Below are positions 17,311 to 26,231 of a stretch of DNA of 56,184 bases, one piece after another. The notes beneath the pieces were generated by a model. That model was not told where the DNA came from, did no database searches, and saw only the letters and a list, made by a program, of their open reading frames with translations. The DNA is taken from positions 1-56,184 of the forward strand of contig JAIRPN010000006.1 in assembly GCA_031256975.1 (NCBI GenBank). Reading direction: 5' to 3'. The stretch comes from Verrucomicrobiales bacterium. GTDB lineage: Bacteria; Verrucomicrobiota; Verrucomicrobiia; Methylacidiphilales; JAAUTS01. The stretch's first letter is position 1; each line of letters starts with the position of its first letter. The position numbers and the translations under genes are program-made.

Positions 17311-18046
17311 AATATTCTGCGATGAACTGCAGCCCCTGCAGGGTCAACAGCGGATTAACATGTTGGATGAAAGCGGCGCCCTTGGCAATCAGCGGCGCAT
17401 GGCCGCCGGTGGCGATCACGGTGATTTCCTTGCTCTTCAACTCCGTGCGGATGGCCTCGGTCACGCCGCGGATCAACCCGCGATAACCGATGATGGCTCC
17501 GGCGCGCATGGCTTCCTCGGTGCTTTTGCCGATGGCACGACGGGGTTCGCTAATGGTGATCTTCGGCAGCAGGGCGGTTTTTTCGTGCAGGTAATCCGTC
17601 AACGCATTGAGGCCGGGAGCAATGACGCCGCCGAGATATTCCTTGCGTTTGGAAATGATGTCGAAAGTTACTGCGGTGCCGGAATCGACCGCGATGGCGG
17701 GCAGCGGATACAAGCGGGCGGCGGCGACGGCGTTGGCGATGCGGTCGGCACCGATGCTGCGCGGGTTGGGGTATTTGACCCTGATGGGCAACTGAATCGT
17801 GGCGCTAACGACGAGCAATTGTTTGCCGTGCCAGACTTTTCGGATGGCGGTTAGCGCCTTGGGCACCACGCTGGCGACCACGACCAAACGCGGTTGATAT
17901 TTCTTGTCCAGCTTGGCCAATACGCCAACGGTGAGCTTCGGAGTTTCGACGCGCTCGACCGCCTGCAGGCGGGATCCCTGAACCAAGCCGAACTTGGTCC
18001 ACGAGTTGCTGATGTCAACGACCAATACTGGGGACTTTGTTTTCAA
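17297..18046 (-). CDS. coaX: Type III pantothenate kinase CoaX
   Basis: Phosphorylates pantothenate, the first step of coenzyme A synthesis. ASKHA-fold motifs: VLVVDISNSWTKFGL at the start (phosphate loop), GADRIANAVAAARLYP in the middle, and DSGTAVTFD (second phosphate motif). I choose the TTG at 18046, which gives 249 residues and places the phosphate loop at the N-terminus as in other CoaX; the frame stays open to an ATG at 18139, but that would add 31 residues unlike the family and overlap birA. The first gene of a tight run with trpA, ruvX, truA and trmL. Confidence 0.88.
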   Translation of the reverse strand: MKTKSPVLVVDISNSWTKFGLVQGSRLQAVERVETPKLTVGVLAKLDKKYQPRLVVVASVVPKALTAIRKVWHGKQLLVVSATIQLPIRVKYPNPRSIGADRIANAVAAARLYPLPAIAVDSGTAVTFDIISKRKEYLGGVIAPGLNALTDYLHEKTALLPKITISEPRRAIGKSTEEAMRAGAIIGYRGLIRGVTEAIRTELKSKEITVIATGGHAPLIAKGAAFIQHVNPLLTLQGLQFIAEYYESH

Positions 18047-18075
18047 GTGGGGATACGATAGAAGGTTCGCGCCGA

Positions 18076-18092
18076 GTCGCCAAGACGCAAAG
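18076..18092. repeat. Fragment of a CGCCAAGACGCAAAG-type dispersed repeat
   Basis: The spacer between birA and coaX contains the purine-rich phrase GTCGCCAAGACGCAAAG. Related phrases occur at 39949-39977 and 44137-44159 in this window. They look like copies of one dispersed intergenic sequence family rather than coding sequence. Confidence 0.4.
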
Positions 18093-18104
18093 TTACGGCA
18101 TGAA

Positions 18105-19055
18105 TCACCAAAGCACGTCGCCGGAGTGGATGATTTCAATCTTTCCGCTGGGCAGGCGCAGCAGCAAATGGCCGTTTTCTTCCAGCCCGACCATCTGGCC
18201 GCTAACGATGCCGTGTTCTGTCTGCACCTCGACAGGTTTGCCGATGGTCAGGCACAATGTTTTCCATTGCTCGTAAATTTCCGGCCAGGGCCGGGAATAC
18301 AACATTTCCAATTCCGCCAATAGCGGGACCAGCAAATCCGCGCGCCGCAGATCGTGGTTAGCGCCGCTCATCTTGAGCGAGCTTACCTTGTCACGCAGTT
18401 CCGGTGAAAAATCCCTGGCGTCATGCAGGATGTTGCAACCGATGCCGAGTACCGCGAAATCCAGCCGGGAACCGCTGCCGTGGATTTCGGTGAGGATGCC
18501 GGCGACCTTGCGGTTGCCGATCAATACGTCGTTCGGCCATTTGATCTGGCAATTGAGCTTGGTGGATTTCTTGATGGCGCGGCACAAGGCGACGCTGGCG
18601 AGATAGGTCAGGTGGGCGGCGTGGGCCAGCGGCCAGTCGGGACGCAGGAGCAGGGAAAACCACAGACCCTTGTTTTGCGCCGACTGCCAGACGCGACCCT
18701 TGCGCCCCTTGCCATGGGTCTGGCTTTCCGCCAGCACGCAGAATCCTTCCGCCGCGCCGTCGTTGGCGGCTTTGAAAACCAAGTCGTTGGTCGAGCGGGT
18801 TTCGCGGTAGACCATCAACTGACGGGCAAAACGGTGTCCGGGCAGCCGTGCCTGGATTTCGTCGGCGATGAGAATATCGGGAGCCTCTGTCAGCGTGTAA
18901 CCGCGATGCGGCTGCATCTCGATTTGATAACCGAGTTGCCGAAGCAATTGTAAACGTGACTCGATCTCCGCGACGCTAACGCCGAGCTGTTGCGCCAGGG
19001 CTCCGCAGTCGAGGTTCCCCCCGAACAATGCGGCGAGGATGGCGGCATCGGTCAT
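18105..19055 (-). CDS. birA: Bifunctional biotin-protein ligase/repressor BirA
   Basis: Attaches biotin to the acetyl-CoA carboxylase carrier protein; the N-terminal winged helix can repress biotin genes. Residues 1-60 form the helix-turn-helix (CGALAQQLGVSVAEIESRLQ); the ligase domain has the biotinyl-AMP loop GKGRKGRVW (usually GRGRxGRxW) and KWPNDVLIGNRKVAGIL, then a C-terminal SH3-like domain. The ATG at 19055 overlaps the TGA of the upstream gene by 4 bases; a longer upstream reading frame is spurious. The first Arg of the loop is Lys here, a conservative change. 316 residues. Confidence 0.93.
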   Translation of the reverse strand: MTDAAILAALFGGNLDCGALAQQLGVSVAEIESRLQLLRQLGYQIEMQPHRGYTLTEAPDILIADEIQARLPGHRFARQLMVYRETRSTNDLVFKAANDGAAEGFCVLAESQTHGKGRKGRVWQSAQNKGLWFSLLLRPDWPLAHAAHLTYLASVALCRAIKKSTKLNCQIKWPNDVLIGNRKVAGILTEIHGSGSRLDFAVLGIGCNILHDARDFSPELRDKVSSLKMSGANHDLRRADLLVPLLAELEMLYSRPWPEIYEQWKTLCLTIGKPVEVQTEHGIVSGQMVGLEENGHLLLRLPSGKIEIIHSGDVLW

Positions 19056-21058
19056 TTTTTCGTGACCGGCTTGTCGCTGGCGCAACGGAAGCCGAGGCCG
19101 TTGTTCATCGAGTCCTCGGGGATGACCATGCCGGGTTGCCGGTTGTAGGTGTTGGGAATCAACTGCGGACTGCTGAAATTGGCACCCTTGATCGGCATGC
19201 AATTCTCCTGCTTCGCGGTCAGGGGGCCGAGTTCCGGGCTGAGGGAAACCCACTCGCTGACGTTGCCGGCCATGCCGATCACCCCGAAGGGACTCTTGTC
19301 GGCGGTGTATTTATCAACGATTTGCGGGCCGGGGTAAAGGAAACGCTTGGCCTTGACGAGATCGGGATAGGCGTTGCATACCGCATTGTCAGGTATGTAG
19401 TCCTTCTTGTAATCCTTGCCCCAGGGATAGGGGAAATTGTCGTTGCCGCCGGCCGCGCGTTGCCATTCAAGTTCGGTGGGCAGGCGTTTGCCTGCCCATT
19501 TGGCGTAGGCATAGGCGTCGAAATAATCGACATTGAACACGGCGGTGTCGCGGGTGACGCGGTTGGTGCCGTAGGTTGGTTGCGGGATGCCCTTGCGTAG
19601 GGTTTTCTTGATGTTGATCCAGTCGTAGGGAACGAAGTTGTATTTGGCGACGGCTTCCGGCGGCAGGTACTTTTTGTAAGCCTCGGGATCCTTCTTTATT
19701 TCCGCGTCGAGGGCCTTGAGGAATTTTTCATACTGGCCGATGGTGACCTCGTATTTGTCGATGTAAAACTCGGGCAACTGCGCGGTCTGCTGGTTTGAGG
19801 TGGGGCCGTAAGTTACCGGTCCGGCCGGAATCTTGATCTGGTCGCTGAAGTCGCGGCCCGGGGTCTGGAACTTGTCCGGGAACAGCATCGGGATGCACAT
19901 GATCAACAGCGAAATAATCAGGATGGTGATCGAGGCCACGCTGAGGTAGGTGACCAGCCACATGCTTTTCTTGGCTTTTTCCACTTCCTGCTTGGCCGCA
20001 ACAGCGGTTTTGCGCTCGACGACCTGCTTGACCGGGGCGAGTTCCAGATTCACCTTTTCGGCCACGTCAATGACGGTATTGAAGTCGGTCAACCCGCCCG
20101 CCATGTTCTGCAGGATTTGGTTCAAACGCGGGTCGAGGGCATTGTCCGGCGGCTGGAAGGGATGGAGAATCTTCGCCAGCTCGTGCAATTCCTCAAGCAT
20201 GTCCGGCATCGGCGAGGTGGAGGGCAGGGCGGTGTTGACCAGCTTGATCACGCCTTGCTGGGAAATGGTGATGTGGCTGCTGCGGATGGGTTGGTACGGG
20301 ATGCCCTTGGATTGCAGGTGTGCAAGCACCTTGACCGTGGTGGCCAGGATGCTGGCAATCAGGCGGGAATCGAAATGCACTTCCTGCAGGCTGAGCTGGA
20401 GCAGGCTGGGGTTGGTCACCGGTTCCTGCGCGACGTAATGGCGTCCGTCGACGGCGTTTTCCTCGTAGATCGAGTAAATCTGCGGGAAGATGTTGCGCGC
20501 CCAGGCGGCAGAAATATTGCTGAACTCGGTGCGGGTGTCGTCATTGGCGAACAGCGGCAGCACTGTCAGGTGGACGTCGCGGTTGATCGCGGCCTGGTAA
20601 GCCTGATAGGTGCGGCCGAGATAATTTTGCCCGGCGAAGTTCTGGATTTGATACGGCCCGATGCGGGTGCCGCGCAGGTCTTCCGTCAGCGAGGAAACAT
20701 CGCTCAGGATGCGGTTGGTGTCGTTGAAACCCTGAATGTGGGGAATTGGGAAATAGGGTGGCAGGATCGAGGCCACGTCCGAGTCGCTAACGATCAAAAA
20801 GGCCAATTGCGGGTAGCTGTAAAGCAGGCTGAGCAGGATATCCGAGGCATCCTGTCCGTCCCAGATCAAGTCAATCAACACGATAGCCTTGTCGGGTACC
20901 GAGGGCAGTTGATTGTACAACTCGGCGAGCCCGGGCACCACATGCACCACCGCGTTACTGTCCCATTCGGTGATTAAGCGTTCGAGACGCCGGGCGGCTT
21001 GAAAATCGGGGAAAACGACGAAATACAAGTTGGAGGCTGCTGCGGGATGGGTGCTCAT
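19052..21058 (-). CDS. Receiver-like / pseudokinase / transmembrane / sulfatase-modifying-factor (FGE) fusion protein
   Basis: A 668-residue membrane protein of composite build. Residues 1-125 resemble a response-regulator receiver (VLIDLIWDGQDASD with the Asp, LIVSDSDVA). Residues about 132-340 have the lobes of a Ser/Thr kinase but lack its HRD and DFG motifs (PIRSSHITIS and KLVNTA stand in their places), so it is a likely pseudokinase. One membrane span lies at 366-391. Residues 408-668 are a formylglycine-generating-enzyme/SUMF1-type domain: PAGPVTYG, FYIDKYEVTIGQYEKFL, RLPTELEWQRAAGG, PWG, GNVSEWV and a closing GFRCASD. The kinase-like part is cytoplasmic and the FGE part outside. Four-base overlap with birA. 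Catalytic status unknown; FGE-like domains often serve as binding modules. Confidence 0.85.
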   Translation of the reverse strand: MSTHPAAASNLYFVVFPDFQAARRLERLITEWDSNAVVHVVPGLAELYNQLPSVPDKAIVLIDLIWDGQDASDILLSLLYSYPQLAFLIVSDSDVASILPPYFPIPHIQGFNDTNRILSDVSSLTEDLRGTRIGPYQIQNFAGQNYLGRTYQAYQAAINRDVHLTVLPLFANDDTRTEFSNISAAWARNIFPQIYSIYEENAVDGRHYVAQEPVTNPSLLQLSLQEVHFDSRLIASILATTVKVLAHLQSKGIPYQPIRSSHITISQQGVIKLVNTALPSTSPMPDMLEELHELAKILHPFQPPDNALDPRLNQILQNMAGGLTDFNTVIDVAEKVNLELAPVKQVVERKTAVAAKQEVEKAKKSMWLVTYLSVASITILIISLLIMCIPMLFPDKFQTPGRDFSDQIKIPAGPVTYGPTSNQQTAQLPEFYIDKYEVTIGQYEKFLKALDAEIKKDPEAYKKYLPPEAVAKYNFVPYDWINIKKTLRKGIPQPTYGTNRVTRDTAVFNVDYFDAYAYAKWAGKRLPTELEWQRAAGGNDNFPYPWGKDYKKDYIPDNAVCNAYPDLVKAKRFLYPGPQIVDKYTADKSPFGVIGMAGNVSEWVSLSPELGPLTAKQENCMPIKGANFSSPQLIPNTYNRQPGMVIPEDSMNNGLGFRCASDKPVTKK

Positions 21059-21150
21059 GAAAGTTGTAATCTGATTAATTTACGTACAGAGCAAATGCTC
21101 CCCCATGTCGGGTCGAAGGGCAATCCTAATTCTTCACGGTAGCAAGGGAA

Positions 21151-22227
21151 TTATAATAACTTTTCCGGCAGGTGCGGGAGGAGGTTTTTGACATTCTGCA
21201 CCTGGTCGCGGTGGCAGACCAACACGGTGTCGCCCACCTCGACCACCACCAGATTGTCAACGCCGCACAAGGCGATGTGCCGGCCGCCGCTAACCACGAT
21301 GTTATTGCTTGCCTCATGCAGCACGGCGTCGCCGCGCACGGTATTGCCATTGGCATCCTGTGGCAGATGGGTGGCTAATGATGACCAGGAGCCGACATCA
21401 TCCCAGTCGAATTCCGATTGCGCGGCGATGACGGAAGATGCTTTTTCCATGATGGCGTAGTCGACGGAAATTTTCGGCAGCGAGGGGAAGCATTCCGTAA
21501 TATAAGCCGTGGCATCCTCCCGGTTGGCGGGAAATTTCTCGATGAATGAGGCAAGTTCCGGCGCGAGACTTTGCGCTTCCTTGTAAAACACCGAGGCGCG
21601 CCAGGCAAACATCCCGGCATTCCAGGCGTATTGCCCGGAGGCCAAGTATTCCTTCGCGGTGGCCAGGGCGGGTTTTTCCACGAAGCGCTCGACTTGATGG
21701 AAGATGGTGGCGTTGGCCTTGGCTTGGTGTGACGCAGGGCTGAGTTTCAGGTAGCCGTAGGCCGTTGAGGAATGACTCGGGCGGATGGCGATGGTGACCA
21801 GGTTTTCGCTTTCGGCGGCCTGGCGCGCGGCATCGAGCAGATTTTGACGAAAGGCGGAAATGTTTTTGATGAGATGATCGGCGGGAAGCAGGATCACCAC
21901 GGCATTCGGATTTTGTGCGTGGGCGATGGCGGTGGCCAATGCCGCGGCCGGGGCCGTGTCGCGTTTGGCGGGTTCGGCAATCAATTGTTGCGCGGGAAAA
22001 TCCGGCAGGGCCTGGAGGGTGGCATGGCGTTGTTGGTGATTGGTGAGGATAAAGGTGTGGTCAGCCGCGGCCAAGCCCTTCACCCGCTCGAGGGTTTCTC
22101 CAAGCAGGGGCTTGTCGGAAAACAGACAGAGCAGTTGCTTGGGGATTTCGCGGCGGCTCAGGGGCCAGAAGCGTTCACCGCTGCCTCCGGCCATGATGAA
22201 AACGAAAAGTTCCGGACTGTTTTGCAT
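21151..22227 (-). CDS. manC: Mannose-1-phosphate guanylyltransferase
   Basis: Makes GDP-mannose from mannose-1-phosphate and GTP for surface glycans. The nucleotidyltransferase signature FIMAGGSGERFWPLSRREIPKQ lies at residues about 9-30, with LLPADHLI, FVEKP, WNAGMFAW and SVDYAIMEKAS further on and the DWDDVGSW segment near the end. ATG 22227 places the signature at the N-terminus as in the family; the frame extends upstream to 22302 without similarity. 358 residues, the short monofunctional form without the isomerase domain. It begins 78 bases after the motif-built terminator that ends glyS. Confidence 0.92.
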   Translation of the reverse strand: MQNSPELFVFIMAGGSGERFWPLSRREIPKQLLCLFSDKPLLGETLERVKGLAAADHTFILTNHQQRHATLQALPDFPAQQLIAEPAKRDTAPAAALATAIAHAQNPNAVVILLPADHLIKNISAFRQNLLDAARQAAESENLVTIAIRPSHSSTAYGYLKLSPASHQAKANATIFHQVERFVEKPALATAKEYLASGQYAWNAGMFAWRASVFYKEAQSLAPELASFIEKFPANREDATAYITECFPSLPKISVDYAIMEKASSVIAAQSEFDWDDVGSWSSLATHLPQDANGNTVRGDAVLHEASNNIVVSGGRHIALCGVDNLVVVEVGDTVLVCHRDQVQNVKNLLPHLPEKLL

Positions 22228-22300
22228 GAACTTTATATTGCGGAACGGGATGCCAATGACGAGCTTGTTTTTGTCCGGGAGTGCGGTTGTCTGTGAAAAC

Positions 22301-22336
22301 AAAAAGCCGCTAACGACAAGCTTATCGTTAGCGGCT
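22301..22336 (-). terminator. Intrinsic terminator of glyS built from an inverted pair of the CGCTAAY motif
   Basis: AGCCGCTAACGA (22305-22316) pairs exactly with TCGTTAGCGGCT (22325-22336); the loop contains AAGCTT. On the minus strand the stem is followed by TTTTT, then G and TTTT, as expected for a rho-independent terminator of glyS, whose stop is at 22349. Each arm is a copy of the genome-wide motif. Confidence 0.85.
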
Positions 22337-22348
22337 CGAAATTGGAGA

Positions 22349-23701
22349 TTAGCTTAGGGTCGGCAAAATTTTGCCTAACAGGTCGCTAATCTTGATGCGT
22401 TCCTGCTGCATGCTGTCGCGGTGGCGCAGGGTGACGGTGTCCTTGTCCCCGGCGTTGGCGCCTTCCTTCACGCCCTCGAGGGTTTCGAAATCGATGGTGA
22501 CGCAATACGGGGTGCCGATTTCGTCCTGGCGGCGGTAGCGGCGGCCGATGGCGCCGCCGTCGTCGTACTGGATGGCCATGTGCGGGCGCAACAGGGCTTC
22601 GACCTCGCGGGCCTTGGCGACCAGTTCCGGCTTGTTTTTCAACAGCGGGAATACGCCAACCTTGACCGGCGCGACGCAGGGTTTGAAGCGCAACACGGTG
22701 CGGACATCGCCTTCGCTGACGGTTTCCTCGTCGAACGCCTCGCACAGGATGGCGAGCAGAGTGCGGTCAAGACCGGCGCTGGGTTCCACCACATGCGGGA
22801 TGAACTTGCTCTTGCTGGCCTCGTCAAAGTATTCCAGCGGCTTGCCGCTATGTTCCTGATGTTTGCTGAGGTCGTAATCGGTGCGGTAGGCGATGCCTTC
22901 CAATTCCTGGATGCCGAAGGGGAATTCGTATTCCAGATCGTAGGTCTTTTGGGAATAGAACGCGCGGTCGGTTTCCGGCACATCGAGGATGTGTATCTTT
23001 TTACGCGGCAGGCCGACGGCTTCGTACCAGGCGAGACGGTCTTCCAGCCATTGGTCGGTCCACTTGAAACCTTCGTCGGGATGAACGAAAAACTCGACTT
23101 CCATCTGGTCGAACTCGCGGGAGCGGAAGGTGAAATTGCGCGGGTTAATTTCGTTGCGGAAGGACTTGCCGACCTGCGCGATGCCGAAGGGCAGTTTCTG
23201 GCGCGAGGTGTCGAGCACGTTCTTGAACTGCACGAAAATCGCCTGCGCGGTTTCGGGTCGCAGGTAGGCGACGTTTGATTCGTCCTGCACCGGGCCGATG
23301 TAGGTCTTGAGCATCAGGTTGAAATTGCGCGGTTCGCTCAGGTCGAAGCTCTTGCAATTCGGGCAGTATTTCTTGCCGTCCTTCTCGGGTAACTGGTCGG
23401 CGCGGTGGCGGGTCTTGCAGGCTTTGCAGTCCACCAAGGGATCGCTGAAGGTATCGACGTGACCGCTGGCTTTCCACACTGCGGGGTTCATGATGATCGA
23501 GCCGTCCATGCCGACGATGTCGTCGCGGAGCTGGGTCATGCTGCGCCACCAGTGGTCCTTGATATTTTTCTTCAACTGGCTGCCGAGTGGGCCGTAATCC
23601 CAGAAGCCATTGAGGCCGCCGTAGATTTCGGAGGATTGAAAGATGAAGCCGCGCCGTTTGCTCAGGGCGACGATTTTTTCCATTTTGGTCGTTTCAGCCA
23701 T
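22349..23701 (-). CDS. glyS: Glycyl-tRNA synthetase (single-chain class II type)
   Basis: Charges tRNA-Gly. This is the dimeric archaeal/eukaryal-like type (as in Bacteroidetes, Thermus and many PVC bacteria), not the alpha2-beta2 bacterial type. Motif 1 region FWDYGPLGSQLKKNI, a Cys4 zinc site (CKAC...CPNC at about residues 90-120), motif 2 SFRNEINPRNFTFRSREFDQ, motif 3 EPSAGLDRTLLAIL and a C-terminal anticodon-binding domain are seen. ATG 23701 (MAETTKMEKIV) is chosen over an open upstream extension to 23842. 450 residues. The gene has only one motif copy, near its 3' end. Confidence 0.94.
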   Translation of the reverse strand: MAETTKMEKIVALSKRRGFIFQSSEIYGGLNGFWDYGPLGSQLKKNIKDHWWRSMTQLRDDIVGMDGSIIMNPAVWKASGHVDTFSDPLVDCKACKTRHRADQLPEKDGKKYCPNCKSFDLSEPRNFNLMLKTYIGPVQDESNVAYLRPETAQAIFVQFKNVLDTSRQKLPFGIAQVGKSFRNEINPRNFTFRSREFDQMEVEFFVHPDEGFKWTDQWLEDRLAWYEAVGLPRKKIHILDVPETDRAFYSQKTYDLEYEFPFGIQELEGIAYRTDYDLSKHQEHSGKPLEYFDEASKSKFIPHVVEPSAGLDRTLLAILCEAFDEETVSEGDVRTVLRFKPCVAPVKVGVFPLLKNKPELVAKAREVEALLRPHMAIQYDDGGAIGRRYRRQDEIGTPYCVTIDFETLEGVKEGANAGDKDTVTLRHRDSMQQERIKISDLLGKILPTLS

Positions 23702-23825
23702 AAAGTTAGATTGGTTTAAGGGAAAAAGCGTAGCGGGATGACAGGAGGGTTTCAATCTTTTAACAAGATGAAAAAGAACTGCTTGCCCATGGGGAAGGTT
23801 ACGCCATTCTGAGTGGTAAGTGTCT

Positions 23826-26210
23826 ATGAAGCGGCGCGCCAAGCAGAAAGAGCAAAAACGCAGAATCAGTCTGTTGAAAGTGATTGGGCGGACTTGCCTG
23901 ATTCTCCTGTTGTCGTTTGTCGCGCTGGTCGTGGCAGTGCGTTATCTCGGCCTGCCGTCGGTATTGACCCTCAGGATTGAGCGGGAACTGGCCGCGCGAG
24001 GATTGTATGTGCATGCCGACCGCCTGTATCTGGATTTTCTGGGCCGGGTCAAGGCGCGCAATATTTACATTTCCAAGACGCAGGCCGACCAGGAGTCCAT
24101 CAACAAGCCGGGCGGCAAGATCGAGGGGGCGATCACGGTGCAGAAGGCCCAGGTGCGCTTCAATTGGTTTTCCTGGTGGCGCGGGGAGCCTTTCCTGCAA
24201 GGGGCGTCAATTTCTCACGCCGACATGACGGTGCAGCTCGATGCCGGCACCGCGATCCAGATTGACGATGTCAACGCCGACGTGACCCTGCACCCGAAGG
24301 CCATTGAAATCAAATACCTGCGCGGCAAGTGGTACAATTTGAAGGTGGATATTTCCGGCATGCTGGATGTGAACGGGGTGCAACCCAACCCGGAAAGCAA
24401 ACCGCCGGACTTCGCCAACATGGCGCTGACCTACCGGCAGATTTCCGCCATCACCGCGCAATGGAGTGCGCGCGATCCCCTGGTATTGTCGGCGCAATTC
24501 AAGGTGCCGTTGGCGAATCCCCTGGCAGGCGAGGCGCACGTGCAATTGAAGGGACAGGACCAATGGTGGAAGGGCGTGAAGGTGCCGCAGGTTGATTTCA
24601 GCGCGGACTATGCCAATGACGTGGGCAAAGTCAGCGGTTCGTTGTCGCTGATGCGCGGCAAACTGACCGTGGACGGTGAATGGGTCAACCCGGTCAAGGG
24701 GGCCGACCTGAATTTCCATTCCGACCTTGATTTATCGTGGCTGGCGGCGGCATTGCCGGAAAACAGCGGACGGATGCTGGCGGCACTGCGTTTTGATACA
24801 CTGCCGGTCAACCAAGGTACCATCCATGTTGCCTGGGATCAGGGAATCAGTTTTGTGGTGACGGGCAAAAGCCTGTGGCAAAATTTTGCCATTGGCGAGC
24901 AACGGTTTGATTCGTTTGAGACGTCATTTTCCTTTGATGGCAAACGCATTATGGTGATGGGCTTGAATTTGAAGAGCCCGGCCGGGACGGTCAGCGGGGA
25001 GTTTTTCTACGACGGCGCGGAGAAGGTGCAGGGCAGGGTGGACAGTGACATTGATCCCCGCGCGTTCCGCTCGCTGTTTGGCGATGGGGCCAAGCCGTTT
25101 TTCGACAGCCTGAATTTCAAGACCCCGCCGCAGATCAACGCCAATTTGTCCGGCACCGGACTGGCAGGAGACAGGTTGGTGGTTAGTGGCTCGGTGCTGA
25201 TCGCGGACTTCGCTTACAAGGGGGTGCCGATTATCCGGGCTTCCAGCAATTTTGATTTCCAGAACAGCGAATTGCATCTGGCGAAGCTCTATATCAAGCG
25301 CACCGAGGGCGAAGGCGGCGGTGAAGTCTGGGACAATTTCAAGACCAAGCAGGTGCAGGTCAAGGGAGTGAAGGGGACGCTGAACGTGCAGGATGTGGCG
25401 TTGATTCTTGGCAACAAGATGGCGGAATACATGAAGCCCTACCAGTTTGCCGACACGCCGACCTTTTACATCGACGGGCATTTTGACTTGAACGACGCGG
25501 CCGCGGAGTTCAAGACCGATATGAAGGCGCGGGTGGTGTCGAAACAGGGGGCGACTTACGTTTTCATGAAACGTCCGCTCCGGTTTAGCGATGTGGATCT
25601 TAATATCGCGATCAAGGGGCAGAAAATGACGCTGACGCCGAACCGTCCCATGACCCTGTTTGACGGGCAGTTCGGCGGTGTGTTGAATGTGATGCTGGTC
25701 AAGGACACCACTTATGACACGCAGTTGCATTTCAAGGACAACGATTTTGGCGTGTTGATGAAGACCTTCTTTAATAATGAAAAAGTCACCGGTCGCCTCA
25801 GCGGGGACGTGAACCTGAAAGGCGCGTTTAGTGACTGGAAAACCATGACCGGCAGCGGCTCGCTAAACGTGAAGGACGGGGAATTGTACAACATCCCGTT
25901 CATGGGCGGGCTGTCGAGCCTGCTCAATGACATCATCCCCGACATGGGTTATGCCAAGGCCAGCGAGGCGGTGTCGAAGTTCACCGTTAGCGAGGGGGTG
26001 ATCCAGATTTCACAGCTGGATATCAATTCGACATTCTTCGCCCTGATTGGCAAGGGACACTACGACTTCATCAAGGACAACCTGGAACTCGACATGCGCG
26101 TCAATTTCCGCAACGTGCTGGGTCTCGCCACCTGGGTGTTCAGCAAAATCTTCGAATACCACGGGTCCGGGCCAATCGCCAAGACCAAGTGGGAAGCGAA
26201 AAATTTCTGA
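23826..26210 (+). CDS. AsmA-like inner-membrane/periplasmic protein
   Basis: A 794-residue protein with a basic N-terminus, one membrane anchor (about residues 20-42) and a long beta-rich periplasmic part. The last 180 residues carry the AsmA-C type pattern: MTGSGSLNVKDGELYNIP, a GLSSLLNDIIP stretch and VSEGVIQISQLDINSTFF, ending in a hydrophobic helix and KTKWEAKNF. AsmA and TamB relatives bridge the envelope and are thought to move phospholipids or outer-membrane components; a general envelope role is inferred here. Start could be GTG 23820 or ATG 23826. Divergent from glyS, convergent with the sulfite reductase. Confidence 0.8.
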   Translation: MKRRAKQKEQKRRISLLKVIGRTCLILLLSFVALVVAVRYLGLPSVLTLRIERELAARGLYVHADRLYLDFLGRVKARNIYISKTQADQESINKPGGKIEGAITVQKAQVRFNWFSWWRGEPFLQGASISHADMTVQLDAGTAIQIDDVNADVTLHPKAIEIKYLRGKWYNLKVDISGMLDVNGVQPNPESKPPDFANMALTYRQISAITAQWSARDPLVLSAQFKVPLANPLAGEAHVQLKGQDQWWKGVKVPQVDFSADYANDVGKVSGSLSLMRGKLTVDGEWVNPVKGADLNFHSDLDLSWLAAALPENSGRMLAALRFDTLPVNQGTIHVAWDQGISFVVTGKSLWQNFAIGEQRFDSFETSFSFDGKRIMVMGLNLKSPAGTVSGEFFYDGAEKVQGRVDSDIDPRAFRSLFGDGAKPFFDSLNFKTPPQINANLSGTGLAGDRLVVSGSVLIADFAYKGVPIIRASSNFDFQNSELHLAKLYIKRTEGEGGGEVWDNFKTKQVQVKGVKGTLNVQDVALILGNKMAEYMKPYQFADTPTFYIDGHFDLNDAAAEFKTDMKARVVSKQGATYVFMKRPLRFSDVDLNIAIKGQKMTLTPNRPMTLFDGQFGGVLNVMLVKDTTYDTQLHFKDNDFGVLMKTFFNNEKVTGRLSGDVNLKGAFSDWKTMTGSGSLNVKDGELYNIPFMGGLSSLLNDIIPDMGYAKASEAVSKFTVSEGVIQISQLDINSTFFALIGKGHYDFIKDNLELDMRVNFRNVLGLATWVFSKIFEYHGSGPIAKTKWEAKNF

Positions 26211-26231
26211 GGCTGTCGGCGGATGAATTGC

